Positions 11,382 to 18,844 of a DNA stretch of 19,967 bases are shown in pieces. How positions within the stretch are numbered: the stretch's first letter is position 1; every line of letters starts with the position of its first letter. The position numbers and the translations under genes were made by a program. Source of the stretch: Acidobacteriaceae bacterium (lineage in GTDB: Bacteria > Acidobacteriota > Terriglobia > Terriglobales > Acidobacteriaceae). The notes under the pieces were generated by a model. The model saw nothing but the letters and a program-made list of their open reading frames with translations, had not been told where the DNA came from and did not search any database. The stretch covers positions 1-19,967 of the forward strand of contig JASIJX010000301.1 of NCBI GenBank assembly GCA_030049955.1, read 5' to 3'.

Positions 11382-11417
11382 CGAGCCGGACAGCTTCTTT
11401 CCAAGCTGCCCGGCTCG
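11382..11417 (+). terminator. Strong hairpin after the Tat gene cluster
   Basis: CGAGCCGGACAGCTT (11382-11396) pairs with AAGCTGCCCGGCTCG (11403-11417) at 14 of 15 positions around a six-base loop. There is no clear T-tract after it (ATGTATTCTAGG), so termination efficiency is uncertain. It lies between two operons, which fits a terminator. Confidence 0.55.
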
Positions 11418-11426
11418 ATGTATTCT
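11398..11426 (+). promoter_or_regulatory. Possible promoter of the purine operon, overlapping the hairpin
   Basis: TTTCCA (11398-11403) and TATTCT (11421-11426) are separated by 17 bases, each matching 4 of 6 consensus positions. Transcription would begin near 11433, about 32 bases before the xdhA start. The -35 and spacer lie inside the loop and descending arm of the preceding hairpin. Confidence 0.3.
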
Positions 11427-11464
11427 AGGCAGAACCTGATCGCGAGCCACCGGCCAAATTAGCC

Positions 11465-13726
11465 ATGAGCACGCATGCGAAAACCCGCATCGTTGGGGCC
11501 CCCGTCCCTCGAAAAGAGGGCTTGGATAAGCTGCTGGGCCGTGCGCGCTATGTGGACGATTTCGACCGCGAAGGCATGTGGTACGGAGCCACCGTGCGCA
11601 GCGCCATTCCGCGCGGCATCATCCGCTCCATCTCCTTCGAACCGCATATCAACTGGAGCGAATTCGCCGTTGCCGTTTCCGCCGATGTGCCGGGCGAGAA
11701 CCGCATCCAGCTCATCGTCGCCGATCAGCCTTGCTTGGCTGCGAGCCGCGTCAACCACTGCGAAGAACCCATCCTGCTGCTCGCCCACACCGACCGGCAA
11801 AAGCTGCGCGAGGCAATCGCAGCTGTTCGCATCGAATACGACCCGCTTCCGGCCGTGCTCACGCTCGCAGAGAGCGAGCTTCAGCAGGTCGTCGTCTGGG
11901 GCGAAGACAACTTGCTCAAGAGCTTTCTGCTCGAAAAAGGCGATGTGGACGCAGTATGGGCGGACGCCGCACACATCGTAGAAGGCGAGTACCGCACCGG
12001 CGCGCAAGAGCACCTGTACATCGAAAACAACGGCATGATCGCAGAGTACAGCGAGCTGAACGGCGTCACCGTGTGGGGTTCCCTGCAGTGCCCGTACTAC
12101 GTATTCAAGGCGCTGCGCGGCATCTTCGCGCTGCCCGAAGACAAGGTCCGCGTCATTCAGACTGAGACAGGCGGCGCATTCGGCGGCAAGGAGGATTATC
12201 CATCAATCCTTGCCTGCCACGCGGCGCTGCTGGCCATGAAGTGCGGCCATCCGGTCAAGATGGTCTACGACCGCATCGAGGATCTGGCAGCCACAACCAA
12301 GCGTCACCCGTCGCGAGTGCGGCACCGCACGGCGCTAGACAAAGATGGCAAGCTTCTCGCCATCGACATTCAGCTCGACACAGATGGCGGCGCATATGCC
12401 ACGCTTTCGTCCACGGTGCTGTCGCGCGCCACGCTGCACGCTGCCGGACCGTACATGTGCCCGAACGTGCGCGTGCGTGCGCGCTCCTGGGCCACCAACA
12501 ACGTGCCCTACGGCGCGTTCCGCGGATTCGGCGCGCCGCAAGCCATTTTTGCCATGGAGCGGCACATGGATGAGATTGCCGCCGCGCTCAATATTGACCC
12601 TGTGGATCTGCGCCGGAAGAACTTTCTGCACCAGGGCAACACTAATTCGACTGAGCAGTTAATGCGCGAGCCCGTCATTCTCGACCAATTGCTCGACCGC
12701 GCTCTCCGCGAGAGTGATTTCTACGCCAAGCGTGAGCAGTTTGCGCACGAGAACGTTTCGAGCTCCGTCAAGCGCGGCATCGGCCTCGCAGCCTTTTATC
12801 ACGGCTCGGGATTTACTGGTTCGGGCGAGGTATACCTGAACTCGCAGGCCGGTGTTGATGTCACGCCTGAAGGCATGGTGCGCGTGCTGGTTTCGAACAC
12901 CGAGTTCGGCCAGGGAACTAATACTATCCTCACGCAGATTGCCGCCGAAGCTCTCAGCCTGGACTATGGCCGCGTCACCATGGCTCCCCCTGATACGGGA
13001 ACCGTGCCCAACAGCGGCCCAACCGTCGCCTCGCGCACCTCAATGGTCGTTGGCCGGCTCATCGAGCGCGCCAGCCTGCAGCTCCTCGCGATGCTCCGCG
13101 CCGAAACCAGCCTTGGCGCGCACTTCACCAGCGATGAATTCTTCGCCGGGTGCGAGCGCTACCGCAGCGCACATGGCGAAGTCGTCTCGCTCTGCCGCTA
13201 TGAGGCGCCGCCCGGAATCCATTGGGACGACCAGAAGTACCGCGGCGAAGCGTACGGCGCGTATGCCTGGGCCGTTTACGTCGCGCAGGTCATGGTCGAC
13301 ACCGTCACATACTCGGCAGAAGTTGAAGAATTCTGGGCCGTGCAGGAGGTGGGGCGAGTGCTGCATCCAGTGCTTGCCCGTGGGCAGATCGAGGGTGGCA
13401 TCGCGCAGGGCATCGGGTATGCGCTCTATGAAAAAGTCGTCACACAGAACGGCCGCATGACCAACAACCAGATGACGAACTACATTATTCCCACAGCCGA
13501 GGACGTCCCGCCGATCCACGTGTTCATAGAGGAGATTCCATTCCGCTATGGCGGTTTCGGCGCCAAAGGTATCGGCGAGCTGCCGCACGATGGACCGGCT
13601 CCGGCCATCCTGAACGCAATCCGAAACGCAACCGGCGTGTCCATGAACGCGATTCCACTGCTGCCTGAAGATTTATTCGCACGGCTCAGCGCAGCGCACG
13701 CTCTGCAGGAGCCGGCAATCGTATGA
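11465..13726 (+). CDS. xdhA: Xanthine dehydrogenase, molybdenum-cofactor catalytic subunit
   Basis: Hydroxylates hypoxanthine and xanthine to urate at the Mo centre. The 753-residue length equals E. coli XdhA. Motifs are GGAFGGKED (236-244), AFRGFG (351-356), a TVPNSGPT loop (513-520) and GAKGIGE (699-705). Aligned by eye to bovine xanthine oxidoreductase, Glu243, Arg321, Phe355, Phe450 and Glu705 match E802, R880, F914, F1009 and E1261. The first three intervals (78, 34 and 95 residues) are identical to the bovine ones. E802 and R880 equivalents separate xanthine dehydrogenases from aldehyde oxidases, so purine specificity is well supported. No clear ribosome binding site precedes the ATG. 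The stop overlaps the next start (ATGA). Fe-S and FAD subunits follow in the order A-C-B, unlike E. coli A-B-C. Confidence 0.95.
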   Translation: MSTHAKTRIVGAPVPRKEGLDKLLGRARYVDDFDREGMWYGATVRSAIPRGIIRSISFEPHINWSEFAVAVSADVPGENRIQLIVADQPCLAASRVNHCEEPILLLAHTDRQKLREAIAAVRIEYDPLPAVLTLAESELQQVVVWGEDNLLKSFLLEKGDVDAVWADAAHIVEGEYRTGAQEHLYIENNGMIAEYSELNGVTVWGSLQCPYYVFKALRGIFALPEDKVRVIQTETGGAFGGKEDYPSILACHAALLAMKCGHPVKMVYDRIEDLAATTKRHPSRVRHRTALDKDGKLLAIDIQLDTDGGAYATLSSTVLSRATLHAAGPYMCPNVRVRARSWATNNVPYGAFRGFGAPQAIFAMERHMDEIAAALNIDPVDLRRKNFLHQGNTNSTEQLMREPVILDQLLDRALRESDFYAKREQFAHENVSSSVKRGIGLAAFYHGSGFTGSGEVYLNSQAGVDVTPEGMVRVLVSNTEFGQGTNTILTQIAAEALSLDYGRVTMAPPDTGTVPNSGPTVASRTSMVVGRLIERASLQLLAMLRAETSLGAHFTSDEFFAGCERYRSAHGEVVSLCRYEAPPGIHWDDQKYRGEAYGAYAWAVYVAQVMVDTVTYSAEVEEFWAVQEVGRVLHPVLARGQIEGGIAQGIGYALYEKVVTQNGRMTNNQMTNYIIPTAEDVPPIHVFIEEIPFRYGGFGAKGIGELPHDGPAPAILNAIRNATGVSMNAIPLLPEDLFARLSAAHALQEPAIV

Positions 13727-14223
13727 GCACACCCCGGGCCACTATTCGATTTACAGTAAACGGCGAACGCATGATAGTGCAGGCTCAGCCGATGAAACGG
13801 CTGCTCGATGTACTGCGCGAAGATCTGCGCCTGACCGGGACCAAAGAAGGCTGCGGCGAAGGCGAGTGCGGTTCATGCTCGGTGCGCATGGATGGCGAGT
13901 TGGTGAACAGTTGTCTGGTGCCGGTGCTCCAGGCCGAGGGCGCCGTGATTCAAACGGTAGAGGGTCTCGCGCGTAATGACGAATTGCATCCCCTCCAGCA
14001 GGCGTTCCTCGACCATGGCGGCGCGCAGTGCGGCGTTTGCACGCCAGGCATGCTCATGGCCGCAGCGCAGCTCATTGAACGCAACCCCAATCCAAGCATC
14101 GCCGAAATTCGCGAAGCGCTTGCCGGCAATCTGTGCCGGTGCACGGGATTCACGCGCATTTTTGAAGCCGTAGCCGTCGCGGCAGAGAAAGCACGACTGG
14201 AGAAAGTGCACGATGCGTGGTAA
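13723..14223 (+). CDS. xdhC: Xanthine dehydrogenase, [2Fe-2S] subunit
   Basis: A 166-residue electron-transfer subunit with two [2Fe-2S] clusters. The plant-ferredoxin-like domain carries Cys44, Cys49, Cys52 (CGEGECGSC) and Cys64. The helical domain carries Cys103, Cys106 (CGVC) and Cys138, Cys140 (CRC). All eight ligands are present. It passes electrons from the Mo subunit to the FAD subunit. The ATG overlaps the xdhA stop by four bases, and the end overlaps xdhB by eleven bases, so the three subunits are translated together. The name follows E. coli XdhC, the iron-sulphur subunit, and should not be confused with the XdhC-type cofactor-sulphuration factor. Confidence 0.95.
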   Translation: MSTPRATIRFTVNGERMIVQAQPMKRLLDVLREDLRLTGTKEGCGEGECGSCSVRMDGELVNSCLVPVLQAEGAVIQTVEGLARNDELHPLQQAFLDHGGAQCGVCTPGMLMAAAQLIERNPNPSIAEIREALAGNLCRCTGFTRIFEAVAVAAEKARLEKVHDAW

Positions 14224-15091
14224 TGCCGACGTGCATGAGCTTATCGCACCCGGCAGCCTGGCCGCGGTGCTCGAGCTAATGGCGCGCGAGCCCGGCAAGT
14301 GGACGCCAATTGCGGGCGGCACTGAGCTGATGGTCGCGTTTTCCGCCGGCCGGCTCACGGCATCGAGACTCGTCAGCCTGTGGGGCATCGCCGATCTTCG
14401 CTTCATTGAAACGACAGCCGACGCGGTCGCAATCGGCGCCGGCGCGACATTTCTAGATCTGCGCAGAAGCGCAACTATCCAAGCCGACCTGCCGCTGATC
14501 GCCAGGGCTTCGAGCTGGATCGGATCGATTGCTAACCAGGGCCGCGCCACGCTGGGCGGCAATCTGGTGAACGGCTCGCCAGCCGCGGATTCCTCTCCGG
14601 CTCTGCTCGTTTATGATGCGGAAGTCGAGCTGATCTCGGTGCGCGGCCGGCGGCGCATCCCCTATTGCGAATTCCACACCAGCTACAAGAGCAACGCCAT
14701 GGCGCCCGACGAGCTGCTCTATGCCGTGCACCTGCCGCGACGGTGGGCGCATCACCGCCAGTATTTGCGCAAGGTGGGCACACGTCGTGCAATGGCAATC
14801 TCAAAGGTGGCCCTGGCAGCAACGGCGCTGATGAATGACGGAGTGATCGGCGAAATCCGGCTCGGAGCCGCGAGCCTTGGACCCTTTCCGATGCGGTTGG
14901 TAAAAACAGAAGCCGCACTCGCCGGCCAGCCACTCACGCGCGAAACCGCGCAGGCAGCGCGGCAGGCTCTGCTCACTGAAGCGAAACCGATCGACGATAT
15001 CCGCTCGAATGCCGAATATCGCCGCACGGTGGCTGCGAATCTGTTGGGAGAGTTTCTGCTCGAATTGCGTCAGGAGGGTGGGCGCGCGTGA
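14213..15091 (+). CDS. xdhB: Xanthine dehydrogenase, FAD-binding subunit
   Basis: A 292-residue protein, the same length as E. coli XdhB. FAD-contact motifs are IAGGTEL (33-39) and the segment [19 protein letters not shown] (112-130). The C-terminal CO-dehydrogenase-flavoprotein domain ends with the typical [18 protein letters not shown]. The subunit hands electrons to NAD+ or another acceptor. The start inside xdhC (11-base overlap) avoids a gap in translation. The stop TGA overlaps the GTG start of uraD, extending the coupled unit. Confidence 0.94.
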   Translation: MRGNADVHELIAPGSLAAVLELMAREPGKWTPIAGGTELMVAFSAGRLTASRLVSLWGIADLRFIETTADAVAIGAGATFLDLRRSATIQADLPLIARASSWIGSIANQGRATLGGNLVNGSPAADSSPALLVYDAEVELISVRGRRRIPYCEFHTSYKSNAMAPDELLYAVHLPRRWAHHRQYLRKVGTRRAMAISKVALAATALMNDGVIGEIRLGAASLGPFPMRLVKTEAALAGQPLTRETAQAARQALLTEAKPIDDIRSNAEYRRTVAANLLGEFLLELRQEGGRA

Positions 15092-15597
15092 ATGCAAGAC
15101 TATCCGCGTGGAATGCTGCACCGGAAAATGAGGCCATAAGCACAATGCTGGCCTGCTGCGGTGCGCGGCGCTGGGCAGCGGCGATGGCAGTGGCGCGGCC
15201 CCTTGCCAGTGCGGGTGAATTAAGCGCAGCCGCCAATCGCACTTGGGGTACGATGCAGGAGGCAGACTGGCTGGAAGCTTTCGCATGCCATCCGCGCATC
15301 GGCGAGCGCAAGGCGGCTCACGTATCGGCCCGGTCTGCGGCCTGGTCGCAACAGGAGCAGGCGCAGGTAGGCGAGGCCCAGGCTCGTATCATTGCCGAGT
15401 TGGCCGAAGGCAATGTGCTTTACGAGCAGCGCTTCGGTTTCACGTTTATTGTGTGCGCCACGGGCAAAAGCGCCGAAGAGATGCTCACCATCCTCAAGCG
15501 CAGGATTGAGAGCTCGCGCGAGGCCGAGCTGCGCGAAGCAGCCGAGCAGCAGCGGCAAATCATGCAGATTCGTCTGGGAAAGTGGCTGAACGGATGA
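15088..15597 (+). CDS. uraD: 2-oxo-4-hydroxy-4-carboxy-5-ureidoimidazoline (OHCU) decarboxylase
   Basis: Decarboxylates OHCU to (S)-allantoin, the last step of the urate-to-allantoin route. The 169-residue helical protein has the catalytic signature HPRIGE with His68, then the conserved block from QEQAQV through LYEQRFGFTFIVCATGKS (111-128) and the ending EQQRQIMQIRLGKW. The start is GTG, overlapping the xdhB stop (GTGA, 15088-15091). GAGGGTGG lies upstream within xdhB. The stop overlaps the uraH start. Here the decarboxylase is a separate gene, unlike the fusions with uricase or HIU hydrolase known in some bacteria. Confidence 0.94.
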   Translation: MNARLSAWNAAPENEAISTMLACCGARRWAAAMAVARPLASAGELSAAANRTWGTMQEADWLEAFACHPRIGERKAAHVSARSAAWSQQEQAQVGEAQARIIAELAEGNVLYEQRFGFTFIVCATGKSAEEMLTILKRRIESSREAELREAAEQQRQIMQIRLGKWLNG

Positions 15598-15929
15598 GCA
15601 CAATTTCCACCCATGTTCTCGATACAGTGCGCGGCCGGCCGGCCGCAGGAATTCGCGTGCGGCTCGAACTGCTGGACGGCGCCTCCGGTATGTGGCAAGA
15701 AGTTGCCGCCAGCACCACCGATGCCGACGGGCGCTGCCGCGACCTGAACAACAATGCCGGCCCGGGCATTTACCGGTTGACCTTCGATATTGGAGCCTAC
15801 CTGCGCCAGCAAGCGCGCACCAGCATCTATCCTGAGGTTTCTATCACCTTTCATTGCACGGGAGAGCCGCATTATCACATGCCACTGCTGTTAAGCGACA
15901 ACAGCTACACCACCTATCGAGGCAGCTAA
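15594..15929 (+). CDS. uraH: 5-Hydroxyisourate hydrolase (transthyretin-like)
   Basis: Hydrolyses 5-hydroxyisourate to OHCU. From ATG 15594 the protein has 111 residues and begins MSTISTHVLDT, the family signature with catalytic His7. Arg47 (DADGR), His95 (PHYHMPLLLS) and the C-terminal YRGS (108-111) complete the active site. The C-terminal tetrapeptide distinguishes the hydrolase from hormone-binding transthyretin. An in-frame ATG 12 bases earlier is possible, but 15594 gives the ATGA overlap with uraD and the usual N-terminus. No signal peptide, so it is cytoplasmic. Confidence 0.95.
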   Translation: MSTISTHVLDTVRGRPAAGIRVRLELLDGASGMWQEVAASTTDADGRCRDLNNNAGPGIYRLTFDIGAYLRQQARTSIYPEVSITFHCTGEPHYHMPLLLSDNSYTTYRGS

Positions 15930-15955
15930 ACACAGTTCGTAAAGGAACCGGAACA

Positions 15956-16798
15956 ATGGCACGACTGGGAAAGAATCGCTACGGCAAATCGCGAGTCCGG
16001 CTCTCGCGTATCACGCGGCTCGCGGATCGCCACCTGTTCAACGAGTGGACCGTGCATCTGCTGCTCGAAGGGCATTTCGACCGGAGCTACACCGATGCCG
16101 ACAACAGCACCGTGCTACCCACCGACACAATGAAAAACACCGTGTACTTTGTGGCGCGGGGTTCGAAGGCTGAGACCATCGAAGCCTTCGCAATGGAACT
16201 GGGTGATTATCTGCTGGAGCACCACGAGCAGATTGCAATTGTGAGCATTCGCGTGGAGGAAAAAGCGTGGGAGCGGCTGGCCGTTGACGGTACGCCAGAG
16301 GCTGCAACCTTCAAACTGGGTGGCCCGGAGCTGCAAACGGCGCACGCCGAACGTGCGCGTGGCGGCGAATGGAAAATCGCCTCGGGAGTGCACGGGCTTA
16401 CGATCCTGAAGACGGCCAAATCTGCTTTCACCGGCTACGTGCAAGATAGGCTGACAACCCTCAAACCCGCGACTGACCGCATCCTGGGAACCTGTGCCAC
16501 GGTGGAGTGGGAGTTCGCGTCGGCCAAGCCCGATTTTGCGCAGGTACGCGGGCGCGTCGTTGCCGCACTGATCAAAATGTTCGCATCGCACAACAGCATG
16601 AGCGTGCAACACACTCTGTTCGATATGGGCAAAGCGGCGCTTGAAGCAGCGCCGGAGATTGCGCGCATCCATCTCTCCTTGCCGAACCTGCACCATCTGC
16701 TCGCCGACCTGAAACCGTTCGGCCTGGAGAACCCAAACCACATCTTTGTGCCCATCGACGAGCCGCACGGAACCATCGAGGCCACTGTCGAACGCTAG
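15956..16798 (+). CDS. uox: Urate oxidase (cofactor-free uricase)
   Basis: Oxidises urate with O2 to 5-hydroxyisourate and H2O2. From ATG 15956 it has 280 residues. Catalytic residues match the Aspergillus enzyme: Lys11 (RYGKS), Thr56 (VLPTD) and His246 (LPNLHH). Substrate-binding Phe158, Arg175 and Gln218 (SVQ) are also present. The segments SYTDADNSTVLPTDTMKNT (44-62) and LTTLKPATDRILGT are typical. AAAGGAACCGG lies just upstream. The frame is open 102 bases further upstream, but that part lies inside uraH. It is the last gene of the operon, 26 bases after uraH. Use of this enzyme implies an aerobic life and peroxide handling elsewhere. Confidence 0.95.
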   Translation: MARLGKNRYGKSRVRLSRITRLADRHLFNEWTVHLLLEGHFDRSYTDADNSTVLPTDTMKNTVYFVARGSKAETIEAFAMELGDYLLEHHEQIAIVSIRVEEKAWERLAVDGTPEAATFKLGGPELQTAHAERARGGEWKIASGVHGLTILKTAKSAFTGYVQDRLTTLKPATDRILGTCATVEWEFASAKPDFAQVRGRVVAALIKMFASHNSMSVQHTLFDMGKAALEAAPEIARIHLSLPNLHHLLADLKPFGLENPNHIFVPIDEPHGTIEATVER

Positions 16799-16887
16799 TT
16801 GCGGAATGCTCTTTACGTGAATCGATGATTGCGGTTCGGTTGCGCAGCATCGCTCCGTTGCGCTGCAATGCGGCAAAGTTTGTCCGA

Positions 16888-16893
16888 TAAAAT
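16888..16893 (+). promoter_or_regulatory. -10 box giving a probably leaderless amidase message
   Basis: TAAAAT ends six bases before the amidase ATG (16900), so transcription would start at or next to the A of the start codon. No Shine-Dalgarno sequence is visible in the preceding 20 bases. The -35 region is not recognisable. Confidence 0.4.
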
Positions 16894-16899
16894 CTGTGC

Positions 16900-18222
16900 A
16901 TGACCGGCCAGCTGTGGACCAAGCCGTGGACCATTCGTGCCCTTCGCCAGGCGCTCGCAACTGAAAGCGTCAACCCCTTCGAGCTTGCCGAGCTGGCGCT
17001 CTCGCGTTCAAACCAAACCCGCAATCGCAACACGTATCTCTGGCAAGACGCGGCGTGGACGCGCGCGGAAGCACGGCGTGCGGAAACATTGCCGCGCACC
17101 ACAGGCGGGCCGTTCGGAGACGGACGCCCTGCTCTCTGGGGTGTGCCCGTCTCAGTAAAAGACTGCTTCGATCTGGCCGGCGCGTCCACGTCGTGCGGAG
17201 TCAAACTCTATCGCGAACTGAACGGCATCGCCGCGCAGGATTCCTGGCTGGTTGAGCAGCTTCGCCATCTCGGCGCCGTCATCACCGGCAAAACGCACCT
17301 GCACGCGCTGGCCTACGGCATCACCGGCGAAAATCCCGAGTTTGGCGACTGCATTCAACCGGGAACAGCCGATGCATTGACCGGCGGCTCATCAAGTGGA
17401 GCAGCCGCGAGCGTGATGGAGGGCTCCGCCGTCGCCGCAATCGGCACCGACACAGGCGGATCGGTGCGCGTGCCCGCGGCGCTGTGCGGCCTGGCAGGTT
17501 ACCGCGCCACGCTGGGTCGCGGCAATTGGCGCGGCGGCGCGCATCTGGCTGAGTCATTCGACACTATCGGCTGGCTGTTCCGCGATCTTGCAGACGCTCC
17601 GCTGCTCGCCGCGCCTTTTGCGCCCTCCGGCGCAGCTCCTGCCCACAGTTTTCAGCGCTTCGCTTACGTCGGCAACGGATTCTTGCACGATTGCGATCCG
17701 GAAATCGCGGCGTGTTTTCATGCGGCAGTGCGCGAGCTCGAATCGCTGGGCCTGGAGGCGCGCGAAATTGAGCCGGACTGGTGGGCGAAATCGATCGAAA
17801 TCTTCGCGCCCATCCAGGCTGCTGAAGCCGCGCGGCTGCACGCCGGTCATTTCACCAGTTTTGAACCGCTCATTCGCGAGCGGCTCGAGTGGGGCACAAG
17901 CCTGAGTGCCTCTGACCTGACGGCTCTGCGCCACCGGCATGCAGACTTCCGCGCCCGCATGGATGATCTTTTCGCGGTGCAGGAGCTGGTTCTACTGCCC
18001 TGCGCCCCGGTCGCCAAACTCGCAGCCGACTCTGGCCACACCGATGAGACCCGTAAGCGGCTGCTGCGCTACACCTCACCGTTCAGCCTTGCGGGCGTTC
18101 CCTGCATTGCAATTCCCTGCGCGGCCGGCGGCGCGCAACTGGCCGCAGCGCGCGAGCAAGACGAATCGCTGCTGCAACTCGCCGCAAATATCGGCGCAAC
18201 CAGGAGAACATTCTCAAGCTAG
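16900..18222 (+). CDS. Amidase-signature family hydrolase
   Basis: A 440-residue amidase with the Ser-cisSer-Lys triad: Lys87 (PVSVKD), cis-Ser164 in GGSSSGA (162-168) and nucleophile Ser188 in GTDTGGSVRVPAA. The 24-residue distance between the two serines equals that in fatty acid amide hydrolase. Family members hydrolyse amides ranging from Glu-tRNA to allophanate and aryl amides, so the motif alone does not give the substrate. It lies 101 bases after uricase on the same strand. A role in allantoin-derived nitrogen release is a reasonable inference, but not shown. The C-terminal part is short compared with allophanate hydrolases that carry an extra domain. The start has no ribosome binding site and may be leaderless. 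Confidence 0.88.
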   Translation: MTGQLWTKPWTIRALRQALATESVNPFELAELALSRSNQTRNRNTYLWQDAAWTRAEARRAETLPRTTGGPFGDGRPALWGVPVSVKDCFDLAGASTSCGVKLYRELNGIAAQDSWLVEQLRHLGAVITGKTHLHALAYGITGENPEFGDCIQPGTADALTGGSSSGAAASVMEGSAVAAIGTDTGGSVRVPAALCGLAGYRATLGRGNWRGGAHLAESFDTIGWLFRDLADAPLLAAPFAPSGAAPAHSFQRFAYVGNGFLHDCDPEIAACFHAAVRELESLGLEAREIEPDWWAKSIEIFAPIQAAEAARLHAGHFTSFEPLIRERLEWGTSLSASDLTALRHRHADFRARMDDLFAVQELVLLPCAPVAKLAADSGHTDETRKRLLRYTSPFSLAGVPCIAIPCAAGGAQLAAAREQDESLLQLAANIGATRRTFSS

Positions 18223-18233
18223 GTAGATCCTGT

Positions 18234-18265
18234 TCCCTCGTTCCCTTGGTCCCTTGGTCCCTGCT
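18234..18265 (+). repeat. Four 8-bp tandem units between convergent genes
   Basis: TCCCTCGT, TCCCTTGG, TCCCTTGG and TCCCTGCT follow in register from 18234 to 18265. They fill the 43 bases between the amidase stop and the deaminase stop. No hairpin terminator was seen in the gap. Confidence 0.65.
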
Positions 18266-18718
18266 CTATTCGCCGATATCTTCATTCCAGATTTCCGGCT
18301 TCTCGGCGATGAAGGCGCCCAGCAACTCGCGGCACTCGCCGCTATCCAGGTCAATCACCTCCACCCCGTTCTCGCGGAGCCACTCCACGCCTCCCTGAAA
18401 CGTGCGGCTTTCGCCCACCACCACCGCGCCAATCCGAAACTGGCGAACAAGGCCGCTGCAATACCAGCACGGAGCCAGCGTAGTCACCATCACCATGTCG
18501 CGATAGCTGTGCTGCCGGCCGGCGCGGCGAAAAGCGTCTGTCTCGCCGTGAGCGCTCGGGTCACCCTGCTGCACGCGACGGTTGTGGCCACGGCTCACCA
18601 GTTCGCCGGCACGCGTGAATAGCGCAGCGCCAATGGGAATGCCGCCTTCGGCCATCCCCAGCCGTGCCTCATCCAGCGCAATTTCGAGCATCGCCTCCGC
18701 CAACAGCCGCTCAATCAC
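18266..18718 (-). CDS. Nucleobase/nucleoside deaminase resembling yeast cytosine deaminase
   Basis: A 150-residue zinc deaminase. Zinc ligands are His57 (HGE), Cys84 and Cys87 (PCWYC), and the proton-shuttling Glu is 59. Compared from memory with yeast Fcy1, it shares GGIPIG, RGHN with Asn46, the VVGE segment followed by Phe107, and most tellingly the C-terminus PEIWNEDIGE. In Fcy1 the equivalent Trp and Asp (152 and 155) shape the cytosine pocket; here they are Trp144 and Asp147. A cytosine-like base is therefore the best guess, although the purine operon nearby makes guanine or a related base possible. E. coli CodA belongs to an unrelated family. The start is GTG at 18718 with a strong GAGGAGG just upstream. 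It is convergent with the amidase and divergent from the FmdE-like gene. Confidence 0.88.
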   Translation of the reverse strand: MIERLLAEAMLEIALDEARLGMAEGGIPIGAALFTRAGELVSRGHNRRVQQGDPSAHGETDAFRRAGRQHSYRDMVMVTTLAPCWYCSGLVRQFRIGAVVVGESRTFQGGVEWLRENGVEVIDLDSGECRELLGAFIAEKPEIWNEDIGE

Positions 18719-18762
18719 GGCGCCTCCTCGATCGGTTAACTCACATTCAGCGCATCCAATTC

Positions 18763-18791
18763 GGCATGGCTGCTTCGCGGCATGCCATGCC
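18763..18791. promoter_or_regulatory. Inverted/direct repeat in the divergent deaminase-FmdE gap
   Basis: GGCATGGC (18763-18770) and GCCATGCC (18784-18791) form an 8-bp inverted repeat with a 13-base spacer. A perfect palindrome GGCATGCC (18779-18786) overlaps the second arm, so GGCATG also repeats directly 16 bases apart. The position between divergent genes would suit an operator, but no regulator gene is nearby. Confidence 0.3.
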
Positions 18792-18844
18792 CTCCAGCGG
18801 AAAAGAGATTAGCATAAGGAGAACACACGCAACGGAACAGCGTC

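Noticed and set aside
13873..14562. 229-codon minus-strand frame opposite xdhC/xdhB
   Set aside because: Low-complexity shadow of two clearly identified subunits.
15854..15955. Upstream extension of uricase
   Set aside because: It would overlap uraH heavily; ATG 15956 has a ribosome binding site and gives the normal uricase N-terminus.
16115..16960. 281-codon minus-strand frame opposite uricase
   Set aside because: Shadow frame; uricase on the other strand has its complete active site.
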